DNA of 64,000 nucleotides from Sternotherus odoratus (Eukaryota > Chordata > Testudines > Kinosternidae). Below, piece after piece: positions 35,465 to 44,943 of the stretch. Location of the stretch: positions 3,053,001-3,117,000 of the forward strand of contig JAVMKO010000006.1 in NCBI GenBank assembly GCA_032164245.1, in the 5' to 3' direction. The position numbers and the translations under genes were made by a program. Numbering within the stretch: position 1 is the first letter of the stretch; each line of letters begins with the position of its first letter. The notes under the pieces were generated by a model that saw nothing but the letters and a program-made list of their open reading frames with translations, was not told the origin of the DNA and searched no databases.

Positions 35465-36391
35465 TTAGTTTAAAGACTGCTCTGCAACCTTTTTAATGTT
35501 AAGTGCCAGCAGCCTGGTTCCACTTTGGTTTAGGTGGAGCCCATCCTTCCTGTATAGGCTCCCCCCATCCCAAAAGTTTCCCCAGTTCCTAATAAATCGG
35601 AACCCTTCCTCTCTACACCATCGTCTCATCCACGCATTGAGACTCTGAAGCTCTGCCTGCCTACCTGGCCCTGCGCGTGGAACTGGAAGCATTTCTGAGA
35701 AAGCCACCATAGAGGTCCTGGATTTCAACCTCTTTCCTAGCAACCTAAATTTGGCCTCCAGGACATCTCTCCTACCCTTCCCTATGTCGTTGGTACCTAC
35801 ATGTACCACGACCACCGGCTCCTCCCCAGCACTACTCATAAGTCTATCTAGATGCCTCGATAGATCCGCAACCTTTGCACCAGGCAGGCAAGTCACCATA
35901 CGGTTCTCCCGATCATCACAAACCCAGCTATCTATATTTCTTATGATCGAATCCCCCATTACTAACAGCTGCCGTTTCCTAATAATTGGAGTTCCCTCCC
36001 CTGGAGAGGTGACCTCTGTGCAAGGGGACACCCCACCGTCACCTGGAAGGAGGGTCCCAGCTGTGGGAAGGTTTCCCTCTGCTCCCGTTGACTGCTCTAC
36101 TTCCCGAGGCCTTTCATCCTCCTCAACAGCACAGGGGCTGTCTGACTGGAGGTGGGACAAGCCTACGATGTCCCTGAAAGTCTCGTCAACATACCTCTCT
36201 GCCTCCCTTTGCTCCTCCAGTTCCGCCACCCTGGCCTCCAAAGCCCGTACACGGTCTCTGAGGGCCAGGAGCTCCTTGCACCGAATGCACACATACACCA
36301 CCCGCCCATAGGGCAGATAGTCATACATGCTACATTGAGTGCAATAAACTGGATAGCCCCCACTCTGCTGCTGGGCTTCTGCCTCCATCAT
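35465..36391 (-). CDS. CR1 ORF1 protein: zinc-binding, coiled-coil, SGNH esterase
   Basis: A 308-residue intact frame. Residues 17-38 hold two CxxC pairs (C17, C20, C35, C38), a small zinc-binding module like the PHD-type finger described in CR1 ORF1. Residues 41-58 form a heptad pattern (L41, L44, V48, L51, V55, L58), likely a coiled coil for self-association. From about residue 140 there is an SGNH/GDSL-type hydrolase: GDS at 146-148 (block I serine), GTND at 199-202 and DGLHLN at 283-288 with the catalytic Asp and His. CR1-like LINEs are known to encode esterase-type ORF1 proteins. The role in retrotransposition is thought to be RNA or membrane association and is not settled. The first ATG gives the full zinc module. 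The second codon is also Met, so the start could be one residue later. Confidence 0.92.
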   Translation of the reverse strand: MMEAEAQQQSGGYPVYCTQCSMYDYLPYGRVVYVCIRCKELLALRDRVRALEARVAELEEQREAERYVDETFRDIVGLSHLQSDSPCAVEEDERPREVEQSTGAEGNLPTAGTLLPGDGGVSPCTEVTSPGEGTPIIRKRQLLVMGDSIIRNIDSWVCDDRENRMVTCLPGAKVADLSRHLDRLMSSAGEEPVVVVHVGTNDIGKGRRDVLEAKFRLLGKRLKSRTSMVAFSEMLPVPRAGPGRQAELQSLNAWMRRWCREEGFRFIRNWGNFWDGGSLYRKDGLHLNQSGTRLLALNIKKVAEQSLN

Positions 36392-36515
36392 CTCTAACAG
36401 TGATGTAGGTTAATAGGAATGTTTAATTGAGGGAGTTTAGACTATAGTTTATAGTTTAAGGCACAGGATTTAAAGAGTGACAGTTAAGCCTCCCCTGCTT
36501 CCCACTCCCCTTCCC

Positions 36516-36923
36516 AACTCCCTCTCACAACTCCCCTGTTAGCAGTCCTGGTCGCAAGCTCCCTGGTTGCTTGCTGGCTGCTTTATAAAGCCCTGGCCTT
36601 CCTGATTAGCCCCACCCCCTGATTAAGGCTCAGCCACTGAACAGAGGCTTCTAAAGGTCACACCAACTGCCAGCCAGAGCAGATGGTCCTGCAAACAAAC
36701 ACTCAAACAAACAGACAGAAACACAAGCTCAGCACACAGCAAGTACCCCCCAAACACACACAGCCACTTACCCCAAGGGTCCTGTATCTGCTCCTTCTTC
36801 ACCTGGAGAACTCCCTCTCACAACTCCCCTGTTAGCAGTCCTGTTCGCAAGCTCCCTGGTCGCTTGCTGGCTGCTTTATAAAGCCCTGGCCTTCCTGATT
36901 AGCCCCACCCCCTGATTAAGGCT
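36516..36923 (-). promoter_or_regulatory. CR1 5' region with duplicated unit, probable internal promoter
   Basis: A segment of about 115 bases, containing AACTCCCCTGTTAGCAGTCC, GCTTTATAAAGC and CCCCACCCCCTGATTAAGGC, occurs twice at an offset of 293 bases (about 36516-36630 and 36809-36923). The two copies are nearly identical. The element begins at the outer copy. Repeated 5' units act as promoters in some other LINEs, so an internal promoter is a reasonable inference. The TTTATAAAG motif could be TATA-like on either strand. Confidence 0.65.
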
Positions 36924-37017
36924 TATTCACTATGATCCTCAGATCCCTTTCCGCAGTACTTCTTCCTAGACAGTCATTTCCCATTTTGTATGGGTGCAAC
37001 TGATTGTTCCTTCCTAA

Positions 37018-37304
37018 GGGCTGGTCTTCATGAGGCTGCTCCGGGATCGATCTTCTGGCGATCGATTTATCGCATCTCGCTAAGACGCGATAAATCGATT
37101 GCCCGCGGCTCCCCCGTCGACTCCAAAATTCCAGCTTGCCGGGAGGCGCAAGCTGGAGTCAACGGGGGAGCACACCGCTGACTGCCGCCGCCGTGGGGAC
37201 GAGCGGTAAGTCGGCGGCAGATACGCAAACTTCAGCTACGTGATTCACATAGCTGAAGTTGTGTATCTGCCGTCGATTCCCCCCCCCCCAGTGAGGACAA
37301 GCCC
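37018..37304 (+). mobile_element. PIF/Harbinger MITE, three-hairpin type
   Basis: A 287-bp element with termini GGGCTGGTCTTCA and TGAGGACAAGCCC and a 3-bp TAA duplication at 37015-37017 and 37305-37307. TWA duplications with G-rich termini are the PIF/Harbinger hallmark. The interior consists of three consecutive palindromes: GATCGATTTATCGC-type, GCTCCCCCGTCGACTCC-type and CAGATACGCAAACTTCAGCT-type, and then a run of C. There is no coding sequence. It sits inside the old CR1. Confidence 0.92.
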
Positions 37305-37700
37305 TAAGTGTAGTACTTTTCATTATGTCCATATTGAATTTCATCCTGTTTACTTCAGACCATTTCTCCAGTTTGTCCAGATCATTTTGAATTTTAATCC
37401 CATCCTCCAAAGCACGTGCAACCCTCCCAGCTTGGTATCGTCCACAAACTTAATAAGTGTACCCTGTATGCCATTATCTAAATCACTGATGAAGATATTG
37501 AACAGACCCAGAACTGATCCCTGTGGGACCCCACTCATTTTGCCCTTCCAGCATGACAGTGAACCACTGATAATTACTCTCTGGGAATGATTTACCAACC
37601 AGTTCTGCACCCCCCTTATAGTAGCTCCATCGAGGTTGTATTTCCCTAGTTTGTTTATGACCTTCATGCGAGGCAGTATCAAAAGCCTGCTGTGAGGCAT

Positions 37701-38108
37701 TACAATGCAGCTTGTCACCTGAGAAATGAGTGGAAAAAATTAACCTCCCAGCCTAACAAATGCTCAATGCAGTTTGAAAAAAAGGTTGACTAGCTCAATG
37801 AAATGTGTGTGGAAATAGTCAGGGTTACTTCTCCCAGGTTAATTAGCAGATTGAGTTTGTTGAGGAAATTTGAATTGGTAGAGGCAGATGGAAGTGTAGT
37901 TCACCTTGTGGCAGTCAATCTCATCAAATGCTCCTGAATGATTCCTTGCATGCACTGATGTGCTGTTGTGACATAACAATTGCTTGCAATTTGCACAGAT
38001 CACATATTAAAATGGCATCTTAAAATCAGATTTGCATACTAAAGATCTTCACTCTGCCTTTTCTCATTGGGCAATTATAATGGTATATTCTATGTGTGGA
38101 AATTGTTA
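37701..38108. other. No recognised feature
   Basis: Nothing assignable. Confidence 0.5.
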
Positions 38109-38110
38109 TA

Positions 38111-38409
38111 CAGTAGACTCTCGATTATCCAGGCTGATAGGGAAAAAAATAATCCTGGTTAATAAAATCCTGGATAATCACCATCCATAGGAAATATGGG
38201 GAGTGGGGGTTGATTCACCAGCCATCCTGCGCTGGCGAGAGGGGTGTTGGTTCACTGGCTGCCCTGCGCCCTGGTAGGTTTTTTTGTGTGTGTGTGCTTG
38301 GGGTGGCAACAAAGCCAGAGCCGGCCCTGCGAGTTGCGTGTATTTTTTTTGACATCCTGGTTAATCCACATCCCGGTTAATCCAATCCTGGATAATCGAG
38401 AGTCTGCTC
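38111..38409. mobile_element. pogo/Tigger-type non-autonomous element
   Basis: A 299-bp element with termini CAGTAGACTCTCGATTATCC and GGATAATCGAGAGTCTGCTC, flanked by TA on both sides (38109-38110 and 38410-38411). The inverted repeat and TA target are those of Tc1/mariner-like, pogo-type elements. Short repeats of ATCCTGGTTAAT and ATCCTGGATAATC lie near both ends. It is non-coding. Confidence 0.85.
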
Positions 38410-38411
38410 TA

Positions 38412-39581
38412 AACACAAATGTTTGACAGTTGAATGTTATGAATGCATTTTGGTGTCTCTGCTACCATGTATCAAAAGCATCAATCGTCATAGTCTTCTG
38501 TTAAGCGTTTGATTATTTCTTTTAATTGGGTGCTGCTTTTTTCTGCCTTTGATATGCCAACTTTATATAAGCTGTGGGTTCGAAATTTTGATCTAAAAGA
38601 CGGAAATGTAAGTTTTAAACACACTGAAAACCATGCAGAAAATGTGATAATTCACTGGCACTAAACCACACATATGAGTTAACAAATTCAGCTTAACACA
38701 CCTCAAACTACTGCTCTTCTGGAAGAGGTGGCACTTCCTTTACAGTCATGGTTGTTCTGGTAGTATGAAAATAATCAAATCCATACTTGGTTTAGCCGGC
38801 TACCTGGGTTCTGCAGGCTAGAAAAACCACTGGTGCATTGCATCCTCCAGCTTTGCAGAGATTATGCCACAATCCCTGCCAAAGTCACTGCCATTTCATC
38901 CCTTCAGTGGATCAACTTTATTTCTTTTTTTTAATATGGAGGATAGGGAGCATGTGTCCCAGAGGATTAGAAAGCTGGACGGACACAAGGAGCAATGGCC
39001 AACCAGTGGGCTAAATTCTGCTGTCAGTTCTGGCAGTGCCAATGAGTAGTTCTTCTAGCACAGTGAATTTTACAGCCCTTAACCCAAATTCTGAGTACTA
39101 AGAGCAGAGTTAAAAGGCAAAATGGTCAACAGAAGTGGTCAAAATGTGTTTTCTATGAGAAGTTGTGATAGATACTAAGAGTTTGGGATTTTTTTCCCCA
39201 GTTGTTTTTGTGGATTATTTTTCAGTTTTTTGATTAAATGTTTTTATTTTAGATCTCTTTTCTCCCCCTCGAACCCAGCACTTTCCAGAGGGAGGGAAAA
39301 GTGGGGAAAAACAAGCAAACAATGTTAAAAATGGGGGATAATTGGCTTTTGAAAAACTAGAAAATGTCAACCAAAACAAAATAAATTCCCTGGAAAACTT
39401 TTCAGATAAGTCATTTTTCACTGGGGAAAAAAGTGTTTTAAATGAAAACATCTGAGCAGTGGTAAGTGTCCTGTGCCTGGCTTGTATTACAGCTTCTCCT
39501 TTTGGGAGGACGGGTACACTGCACTGTTGCGTGGTCAAATACGGGATGAGTTTGGCTGGAGTGGTAAGAGGCGATTTATTT
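38412..39581. other. No recognised gene
   Basis: The stretch 39185-39480, rich in A/T runs with GAAAACTTTTCAG and TTTTTCACTGGGG, resembles the AT-rich repeats at 40.7, 47.1 and 51.9 kb but has no clear ends. Confidence 0.4.
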
Positions 39582-39589
39582 GGTTACAG

Positions 39590-40036
39590 CAGCGGTTCTC
39601 AAACTAGTTGAGACCGCGACCCCTTTTTGTGATCCGGCGGCGCGACCCCGCCACCGAAAAGCCACCGAATTACAAAAAAAAAACCCCCAAAACCACCACC
39701 AAAAAAAAAAAAACCGCTCATGCACCCCGGTCCCCCATCCCCGCCGCGGGCGGGCTGCCGCGTGTGCCCCGGTCCCCCGTTCCCGCCGCGGGCGGGCTGC
39801 CGGGAGCGCCCCAGTCCCCCGTCCCTGCCGCGGGCGGGCTGCCGGGAGCGCCCCGGTCCCCCGTCCCCGCCGCGGGCGGGCTGCCGGCTGCACGCCGGCC
39901 CCCAGCCCGCCCGCTGTGGGGACTGGGGGCTGGCGCGCAGCCGGGAGCCCACCCGTGGCGGGGACTGGGGGCTGGGGCGCAGCCCCAGTCACCGCGAGTT
40001 GCGGTGGCAGGAGCTCATGACCCCTGAGAAACCCTG
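39590..40036. mobile_element. Non-autonomous hAT element, GC-rich
   Basis: The termini are CAGCGGTTCTCAAAC and GAGAAACCCTG, and the exact 8-bp duplication GGTTACAG lies at 39582-39589 and 40037-40044. The 447-bp interior is extremely GC-rich and contains four 42-bp repeat units. Because 42 is a multiple of three, all frames stay open and give several Pro/Arg-rich open frames on both strands that are not genes. Confidence 0.88.
39725..39892. repeat. 42-bp tandem repeat, four units
   Basis: CCCCGGTCCCCC or its variant CCCCAGTCCCCC recurs at 39725, 39767, 39809 and 39851, each followed by CCGCCGCGGGCGGGCTGCCG-type sequence. Exact 42-base spacing is kept. Confidence 0.92.
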
Positions 40037-40044
40037 GGTTACAG

Positions 40045-40699
40045 CATCCAGACCACTCATTCCCCTCCGTCTCACGACCAACAGAGTGAGCCCCGAGTTA
40101 TGGTTACAGCATCTTTTATCTCCAACCCCCTTCTTGGTACCTGCCCTATCCCTTATCCTCTGAATAATCCTTTTGCTTCCTGCTTTTACTCTCTGGATCA
40201 TCCTTTACCCCCTAATATGGTGCTCAGTGCCCCCTTTCGAGACCCAACCTCGTTGCGTCCTAATATGGTGATAAGTTAAAACCTCACTTTACTGGCAGTA
40301 GATTGGGAAACGGAATATCTAACTTACAGTAAGGCCCCAAGATAGGGAACTTTGTGGCTTGGAGGACGCTGCTGTGTAGCAATTTCTGTATTGCCCTCTT
40401 TGCTGTTACACAGGGGGTTACTGCAGAGAATTATGGGGGTAGGCTCTTAAACCTGGATCCTGCCTTCAGCTCCCTGCAGGCCTAATCCAACACTGAGCCC
40501 TCTCTTATTCCCGCACCCACATGCACCAGACACTAAAAACATGTAAACATTTTCCTATTGTGCACAGGGCCATAGTTATAAGTACAAAAGGAACTCAGTG
40601 GTCCAGGTAGGAATGAACACGTCACTATTTTGGTAAAGACAGACTACAGGGAGTGGAGTGCTTGAGCACAATAAGGAACGGCCTCCCTTGGAGTTGGGG
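40045..40699. other. No recognised feature
   Basis: Nothing assignable between the hAT element and the AT-rich repeat. Confidence 0.5.
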
Positions 40700-41070
40700 G
40701 AATAATTGACTTTATTTTTTCAGTGGGCTGGGGGCGGGTTTGGTGGCTGAACTGTAAAAAAAAAAAAAATCAGTTCGTTTAGAAATTAAACTGATTTTTT
40801 TTCTTGATGAAACAAAATAATCTAAATTTTTTGTCAGTGAAATGTTTCCAAATGTTTCCAACATTGTTTCACAAATATCTACGTGAAACAAAACATCAAA
40901 ATGGTTCTTTTTGAAAGTCAAAATGAATTGTCTGACATTTCCAATATTTTTTTGGGGGTTGAAACTATTCACCCAATTCATCCTGAATTCACGAGCAGAT
41001 TCATTACCCTGAAAAATGCATTTTTGGGGGGCTAATTTACTTATTCACCAAATACATTTTGTCCAGCTCT
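40700..41070. repeat. AT-rich dispersed repeat ending CCAGCTCTA
   Basis: AT-rich sequence with repeated AAATGTTTCCAA, GAAACAAAACATC and TTGAAAGTCAAAATG motifs, ending in GTCCAGCTCTAA. The ending is shared with the 47.1 kb stretch, and its complement AGAGCTGG begins the one at 51.9 kb. A degenerate DNA transposon is likely, but TIRs and duplications were not resolved. Confidence 0.45.
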
Positions 41071-41156
41071 AATCAAATGCAATTCAAGTATCAATCAAAT
41101 TGGGTGAAAAATTAAAAAAAAATGAAGTAATTCAATTAATACCAAAATGTGGAAAT

Positions 41157-41700
41157 ATCATAGAATCATAGAATATTAGGGTTGGAAGGGACCTCTGGAG
41201 GTATCTAGTCCAACCCCCTGCTCAAAGCAGGACCAAACCCCAACTAAGTCATCCCAGTCAGGGCTTTGTCAAGCCTGACCTTAAGAACGTCTAAGGAAGG
41301 AGATTCTCCCCCCCCCCCCAGGTAACCCATTCCAATGCTTCACCACCCTCCTTGTGAAAAAGATTTTCCTAATATCCAACCTAAACCTCCCCCACTGCAA
41401 CTTGAGACCATTACTCCTTGTTCTGTCATCTGCTACCACTGAGAACAGTCTAGATCCATCCTCTTTGGAACCCCCTTCAGGTAGTTGAAAGCAGCCATCA
41501 AATCTCCCCTCAGTCTTCTCTTCTGTAGACTAAACAATCCCAGTTCTCTCAGCCTCCTCTCATATATCATGTGATCCAGCCCCCTAATCATTTTTGTTGC
41601 CTTCCGCTGGACTCTTCAATTTTTCCACATCCTTTCTGTAGTGTGGGGCCCAAAACTGGACACAGTACTTCAGATGAGGCCTCACCAGTGCCAAATAGAT
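41157..41700 (-). mobile_element. CR1 LINE 3' fragment
   Basis: A minus-strand CR1 3' end with terminal ATTCTATGATTCTATGAT (41157-41175 complement), the 3' UTR and decayed late ORF2. It is similar in family to the copies at 18.5 and 25.5 kb. A 15-bp identical direct repeat lies at 41068-41082 and at 41700-41714, i.e. flanking the CR1 plus 74 extra bases on its 3' side. Confidence 0.93.
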
Positions 41701-41714
41701 CTAATCAAATGCAA

Positions 41715-44700
41715 AATGAATTAATTTTTAGTTTATTTTTTTATGTTGTTGAACCACTTCCAAGCCTGGACTTGCAAAACTTTAAACGTACTGCTAGTTC
41801 AATTGTGTGGCTTTCATTTTTTTTTTATAGTCTTCCTCTCGTTTCCTTGTTAGTGAATGGAATGGGTACGTAGTCAGGTATGCAATGGGAAAAAAAAACA
41901 GCTGTCTTAATATCCAGTGTGTGTTAAGTAGATGAACTGTTCTGCTGTTCTGTACAACATGCCTTTACAAACTACAGCTGCGACTGGAGTGAATGTCACC
42001 TTGTTCTTAGGCTACAAAGCCTTGAATGTGTTTGAAGTACTGTGCTGTTACAACATTCTTTGGAGAGCTAAAGGACTCAGGGCGTGCTACAGATTCTTTG
42101 CTCCAGAGAGCTAAGAAAAACTGAGACATTTTGCTGCAATGGTGACTGACTGGAAGGGAATGTTGTCTGGTAAATAGGCATTTGAGTTGAATGCAGGTAG
42201 AATGCGCGTGGGGTTTGCTTTCCAATAAATAGCAATGTCATTCTCTACATGCCAGCTGGGAAAGGATTTTGATTAGCTGTAGAGTGTGCAATAATATTTG
42301 GGGCCTGAGGCTCAGGATATTTGAACATGCAGACACCCATGTGTGTAGTTTTGGGGCACTTGTGCTTTGGCATATAGATGTTCAGGTTTAGAGGAACCAA
42401 ACCCGTCACCTGCTTGTGCAAACATTTGTGCCTGAAAAGTGTGCGTGAATGCACTGGGACTGGGGTGTACCTGAGCGAAAAGAGAGAAGGTCAAGGCCAT
42501 CGGGAAATATCAGGTACTGTAAGCCAATACTATGAGGGTGGGTGGATATTGAAGACTACCTTTGATTTCAGGGGAGTTTGCATCCTGACCTTGTAGAAGA
42601 GGGACCCAAGTCCCCTTGATTTTCCATGGTGGTTAAAGGCTTCACTACCTTTGAGGATCTGGGCATGAATTGCCTAAGGCACTTTTGAAAATGGAACTGA
42701 GGCTCTTAAGTCACTTGGGTGCTTTTGAAGATGTTACCCTGGGCCTAGAGAAATGCTGTTTTCCCTAGTGGGTTTGTTTTATTTGCTGTACTTGAATCCT
42801 CTGCTCTCTGGTAGGTCTGATTCTGATTTTTCTCCTGACCTCTGTGTCCATAGGTATCATTTTAATAATTTTGTATCAAAGCAAAGCCCAGCCTTTGGGT
42901 TTCTGAAGATGAGAGGACAAGCTGTTCCTGGAGTGATTACAGCAATCGTCCATTTAATCAGCACAATGCTTTACAGTTCCCTGCCCCCACTCCCCCCACG
43001 TGTTCAAAAATAGCTAAATACTGGTTACTGCAAAATTCAGCCTGGCTGATAGCCCAGGTAAATGCATTAAAAAATAGTCAAGGGTCAAACCTGACCTTTA
43101 GACTGTGACAGCTGAGGGGTAATTGCTCTGAAATCATTATTTTTTCCAGGAAAAAAAAGTGTGTTGAACATTGACCCCTTGCTTCCATTAAAGGGGGTAA
43201 TTTTTTCCTAGACTTTTGACACTTGGTGCCAAGTGGCACTAGCCCCGTCAATCCTGTTGATTCTAGAGTTTGGCACAAACGATTTAATAGGCTGAAACTG
43301 TCATGAAATATTCATGGTTCTTGATGCTGAACTGTCTCGGAAGATTTCAGCCTTTACATGGAGGCACAGCATTTGCATTGCAGTCTGAACCGAAGGTGAC
43401 ATATTAGATCATGATTTACCTTGTATAAATCAAATGTCTTCTCCCTATAGAAAAATGCTTGCTATGTTTAGGAGAGAAAGGACCCTATTTAATAGGGGAT
43501 GTTGGTCATTGTTCGGATGTGTTCACAACAGTTTTTTTCTCTTTCACATACTGACCTCAGGTTATAGTTCTGATTTTTATTTCCCCTTGTTATTAATATC
43601 TGATCTTGTATCTTGGGTTTTTCTAATGTCTCAAGAAGCCGGATAATTTAATAATCTACTTTCAATCTGTCTGAAAAAAATGTATTTACAGACAGAAAAT
43701 ATTTGCAGCATCTTAAATCTCAATTCGGAATAGATTTTCTATAAACCAGAACCAAAATGAAAGGGAAAAAGTCCTTGAAGCAAGGGGGCGGGGGGAAGAG
43801 AGACAAGAGAAAATGGCAGGAAAATAGTTTTCTACGACATAAAAGTCCTCTTACTGAAGAAGGGGATAATTCAGTGTCTAATTCTAAAAGTGCAAAAGTC
43901 TCCTGTGTCAAAGATATTATCTGTGTGTGCTCATGAAGTTGGGAGTTTGAGAGGATTGTGGTTGTGTAGTGAGAGGAATTCAAAGAGAATGAAAAGGGGG
44001 AACATTTCAGAGAAGAACATTTTTAAAGGTTTCCTCTGCAAAGGTTCATAAATATTTCTCTTTGGAAAATTCCGTTGTCCCTGAAAAAGTTACTTCACCA
44101 AATGTAGATTCAGTAATTAAAGTGTGAAGCAGTTCTGCTTGGAGTGAAAATTTCAACACACCTATAACTATGGAGTCACTCTTGAAGCACCCATAATATG
44201 AAGATTATAGCTAAAAAAAAAAGTTATGGCGGGTCTTAGAGAAGACGCTAAAGTGAACACAAGACGCCCCATTCCCAAAGTCTCTTGTTTTATGTTCTTC
44301 TGACTTGGAGGCAAACACTGTAGGTGCTGCAGCAGCTAGGCCTTGCAGGTGCTAGACCTGGAGGGTCCCGATAAGGGAAGTAGTCTAGGGTGATGGTCTC
44401 CCAGCCCCTAACCATGGTTCCATATTCAGCCAGTCAGTCTCTCCTGCCTGTAAATTGCGTTATCCCATGCCAAATAAAGAGAAGCTGCAGCATGTGGAGC
44501 CCCTGAAACCTTATGATATTTCTGCCTCTGGGACAAGACTGAACTTCTCTGCTGCAGAGCTAAAAACTTCTGCCGTGGAAATAAGTTTCATAGTTAGAAA
44601 ATCCCAGTACCCCCTGTGATGTTCTTTAGCCTGATGGTGAGAGAGTGGGAAGCGGCTGTACAAATACTATCTCTTGTCACTTTGGACAGGCACTGGCTAA

Positions 44701-44739
44701 TCCCTCTCTCTCTCCACCTGTCACCCCCCAGGCGGGGTA
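41715..44739. other. No recognised gene; one old palindromic repeat
   Basis: The segment 42655-42745 (CTAAGGCACTTTTGAAAATGG, CTTAAGTCACTTGGGTGC) resembles an old amniote interspersed repeat. The rest has only short overlapping frames, and no exon is supportable. Confidence 0.45.
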
Positions 44740-44836
44740 TCGGCCACCAACCACAGAGCACTCAAACTTTGTTGTTGGCATTTCAGTAGCAAGTTGGTTC
44801 CCTACGGGGTGGAGTTGCTAGCCCCATGCCCATGTT

Positions 44837-44852
44837 AAGCCTACAGCACCTG

Positions 44853-44883
<31 letters not shown>

Positions 44884-44943
44884 AGCCAGGCCTGACCCTG
44901 CTTAGCTTCCAAGATCAGATGGGATCGGGCATGTTCAGGGTGG
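44837..44943 (-). pseudogene. 5S rRNA-derived pseudogene or SINE head
   Basis: On the minus strand the sequence follows vertebrate 5S rRNA from about nucleotide 17 to the 3' end: CCACCCTGAACATGCCCGAT, AAGCTAAGCAGGGTC (A box), GTACTTGGATGGGAGACC (C box) and GGTGCTGTAGGCTT. The first 16 nucleotides are missing. Several changes are C to T or G to A at former CpG sites, typical of decay. Internal promoter boxes are essentially intact. It may be a solitary pseudogene or the head of a 5S-derived SINE. The sequence after its 3' end (AACATGGGCATGGGGCTAGC) is not assigned. Confidence 0.85.

Larger units (their letters stand above)
32257..36924 (-). mobile_element. Full-length CR1 LINE with both ORFs intact
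   Basis: A 4.67-kb minus-strand element with all the expected parts. It has a 5' region of about 530 bases with a duplicated segment, ORF1 (36391-35465), a 35-nt spacer, ORF2 (35429-32463) and a 206-nt 3' UTR ending in three TTCTTATG octamers (32257-32280 on the plus strand as CATAAGAA). The first bases are AGCCTTAATCAGGGGG. ATTCA occurs at both junctions (32254-32258 and 36925-36929), with CA shared with the last octamer, so a short target duplication is possible. Most CR1 copies are heavily 5'-truncated, so an apparently complete copy with two open frames is notable. A near-identical relative at 3.2 kb supports recent activity. Confidence 0.96.
31685..37700 (-). mobile_element. Old CR1 LINE split by later insertions
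   Basis: Three blocks, 31685-32256, 36925-37017 and 37305-37700, form one decayed minus-strand CR1 when the intervening elements are removed. The first block has late ORF2 and 3' UTR. The middle one continues from TATTCACTATGATCCTCAG. The last contains the RT region readable as SGVPQGSVLGLFNIFISDLD and KFVDDTKL, where the catalytic FADD has become FVDD. It is interrupted by the full-length young CR1 (32257-36924) and a Harbinger MITE (37018-37304), and bordered by the hAT element at 30959-31684. The three insertions are therefore younger than this CR1. Confidence 0.88.

Noticed and set aside
35751..36311. 186-codon frame on the plus strand
   Set aside because: Antisense shadow of CR1 ORF1.
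39576..40163. Overlapping Pro/Arg-rich open frames
   Set aside because: By-product of a 42-bp repeat in a hAT element. The repeat length is divisible by three, so stops are absent.
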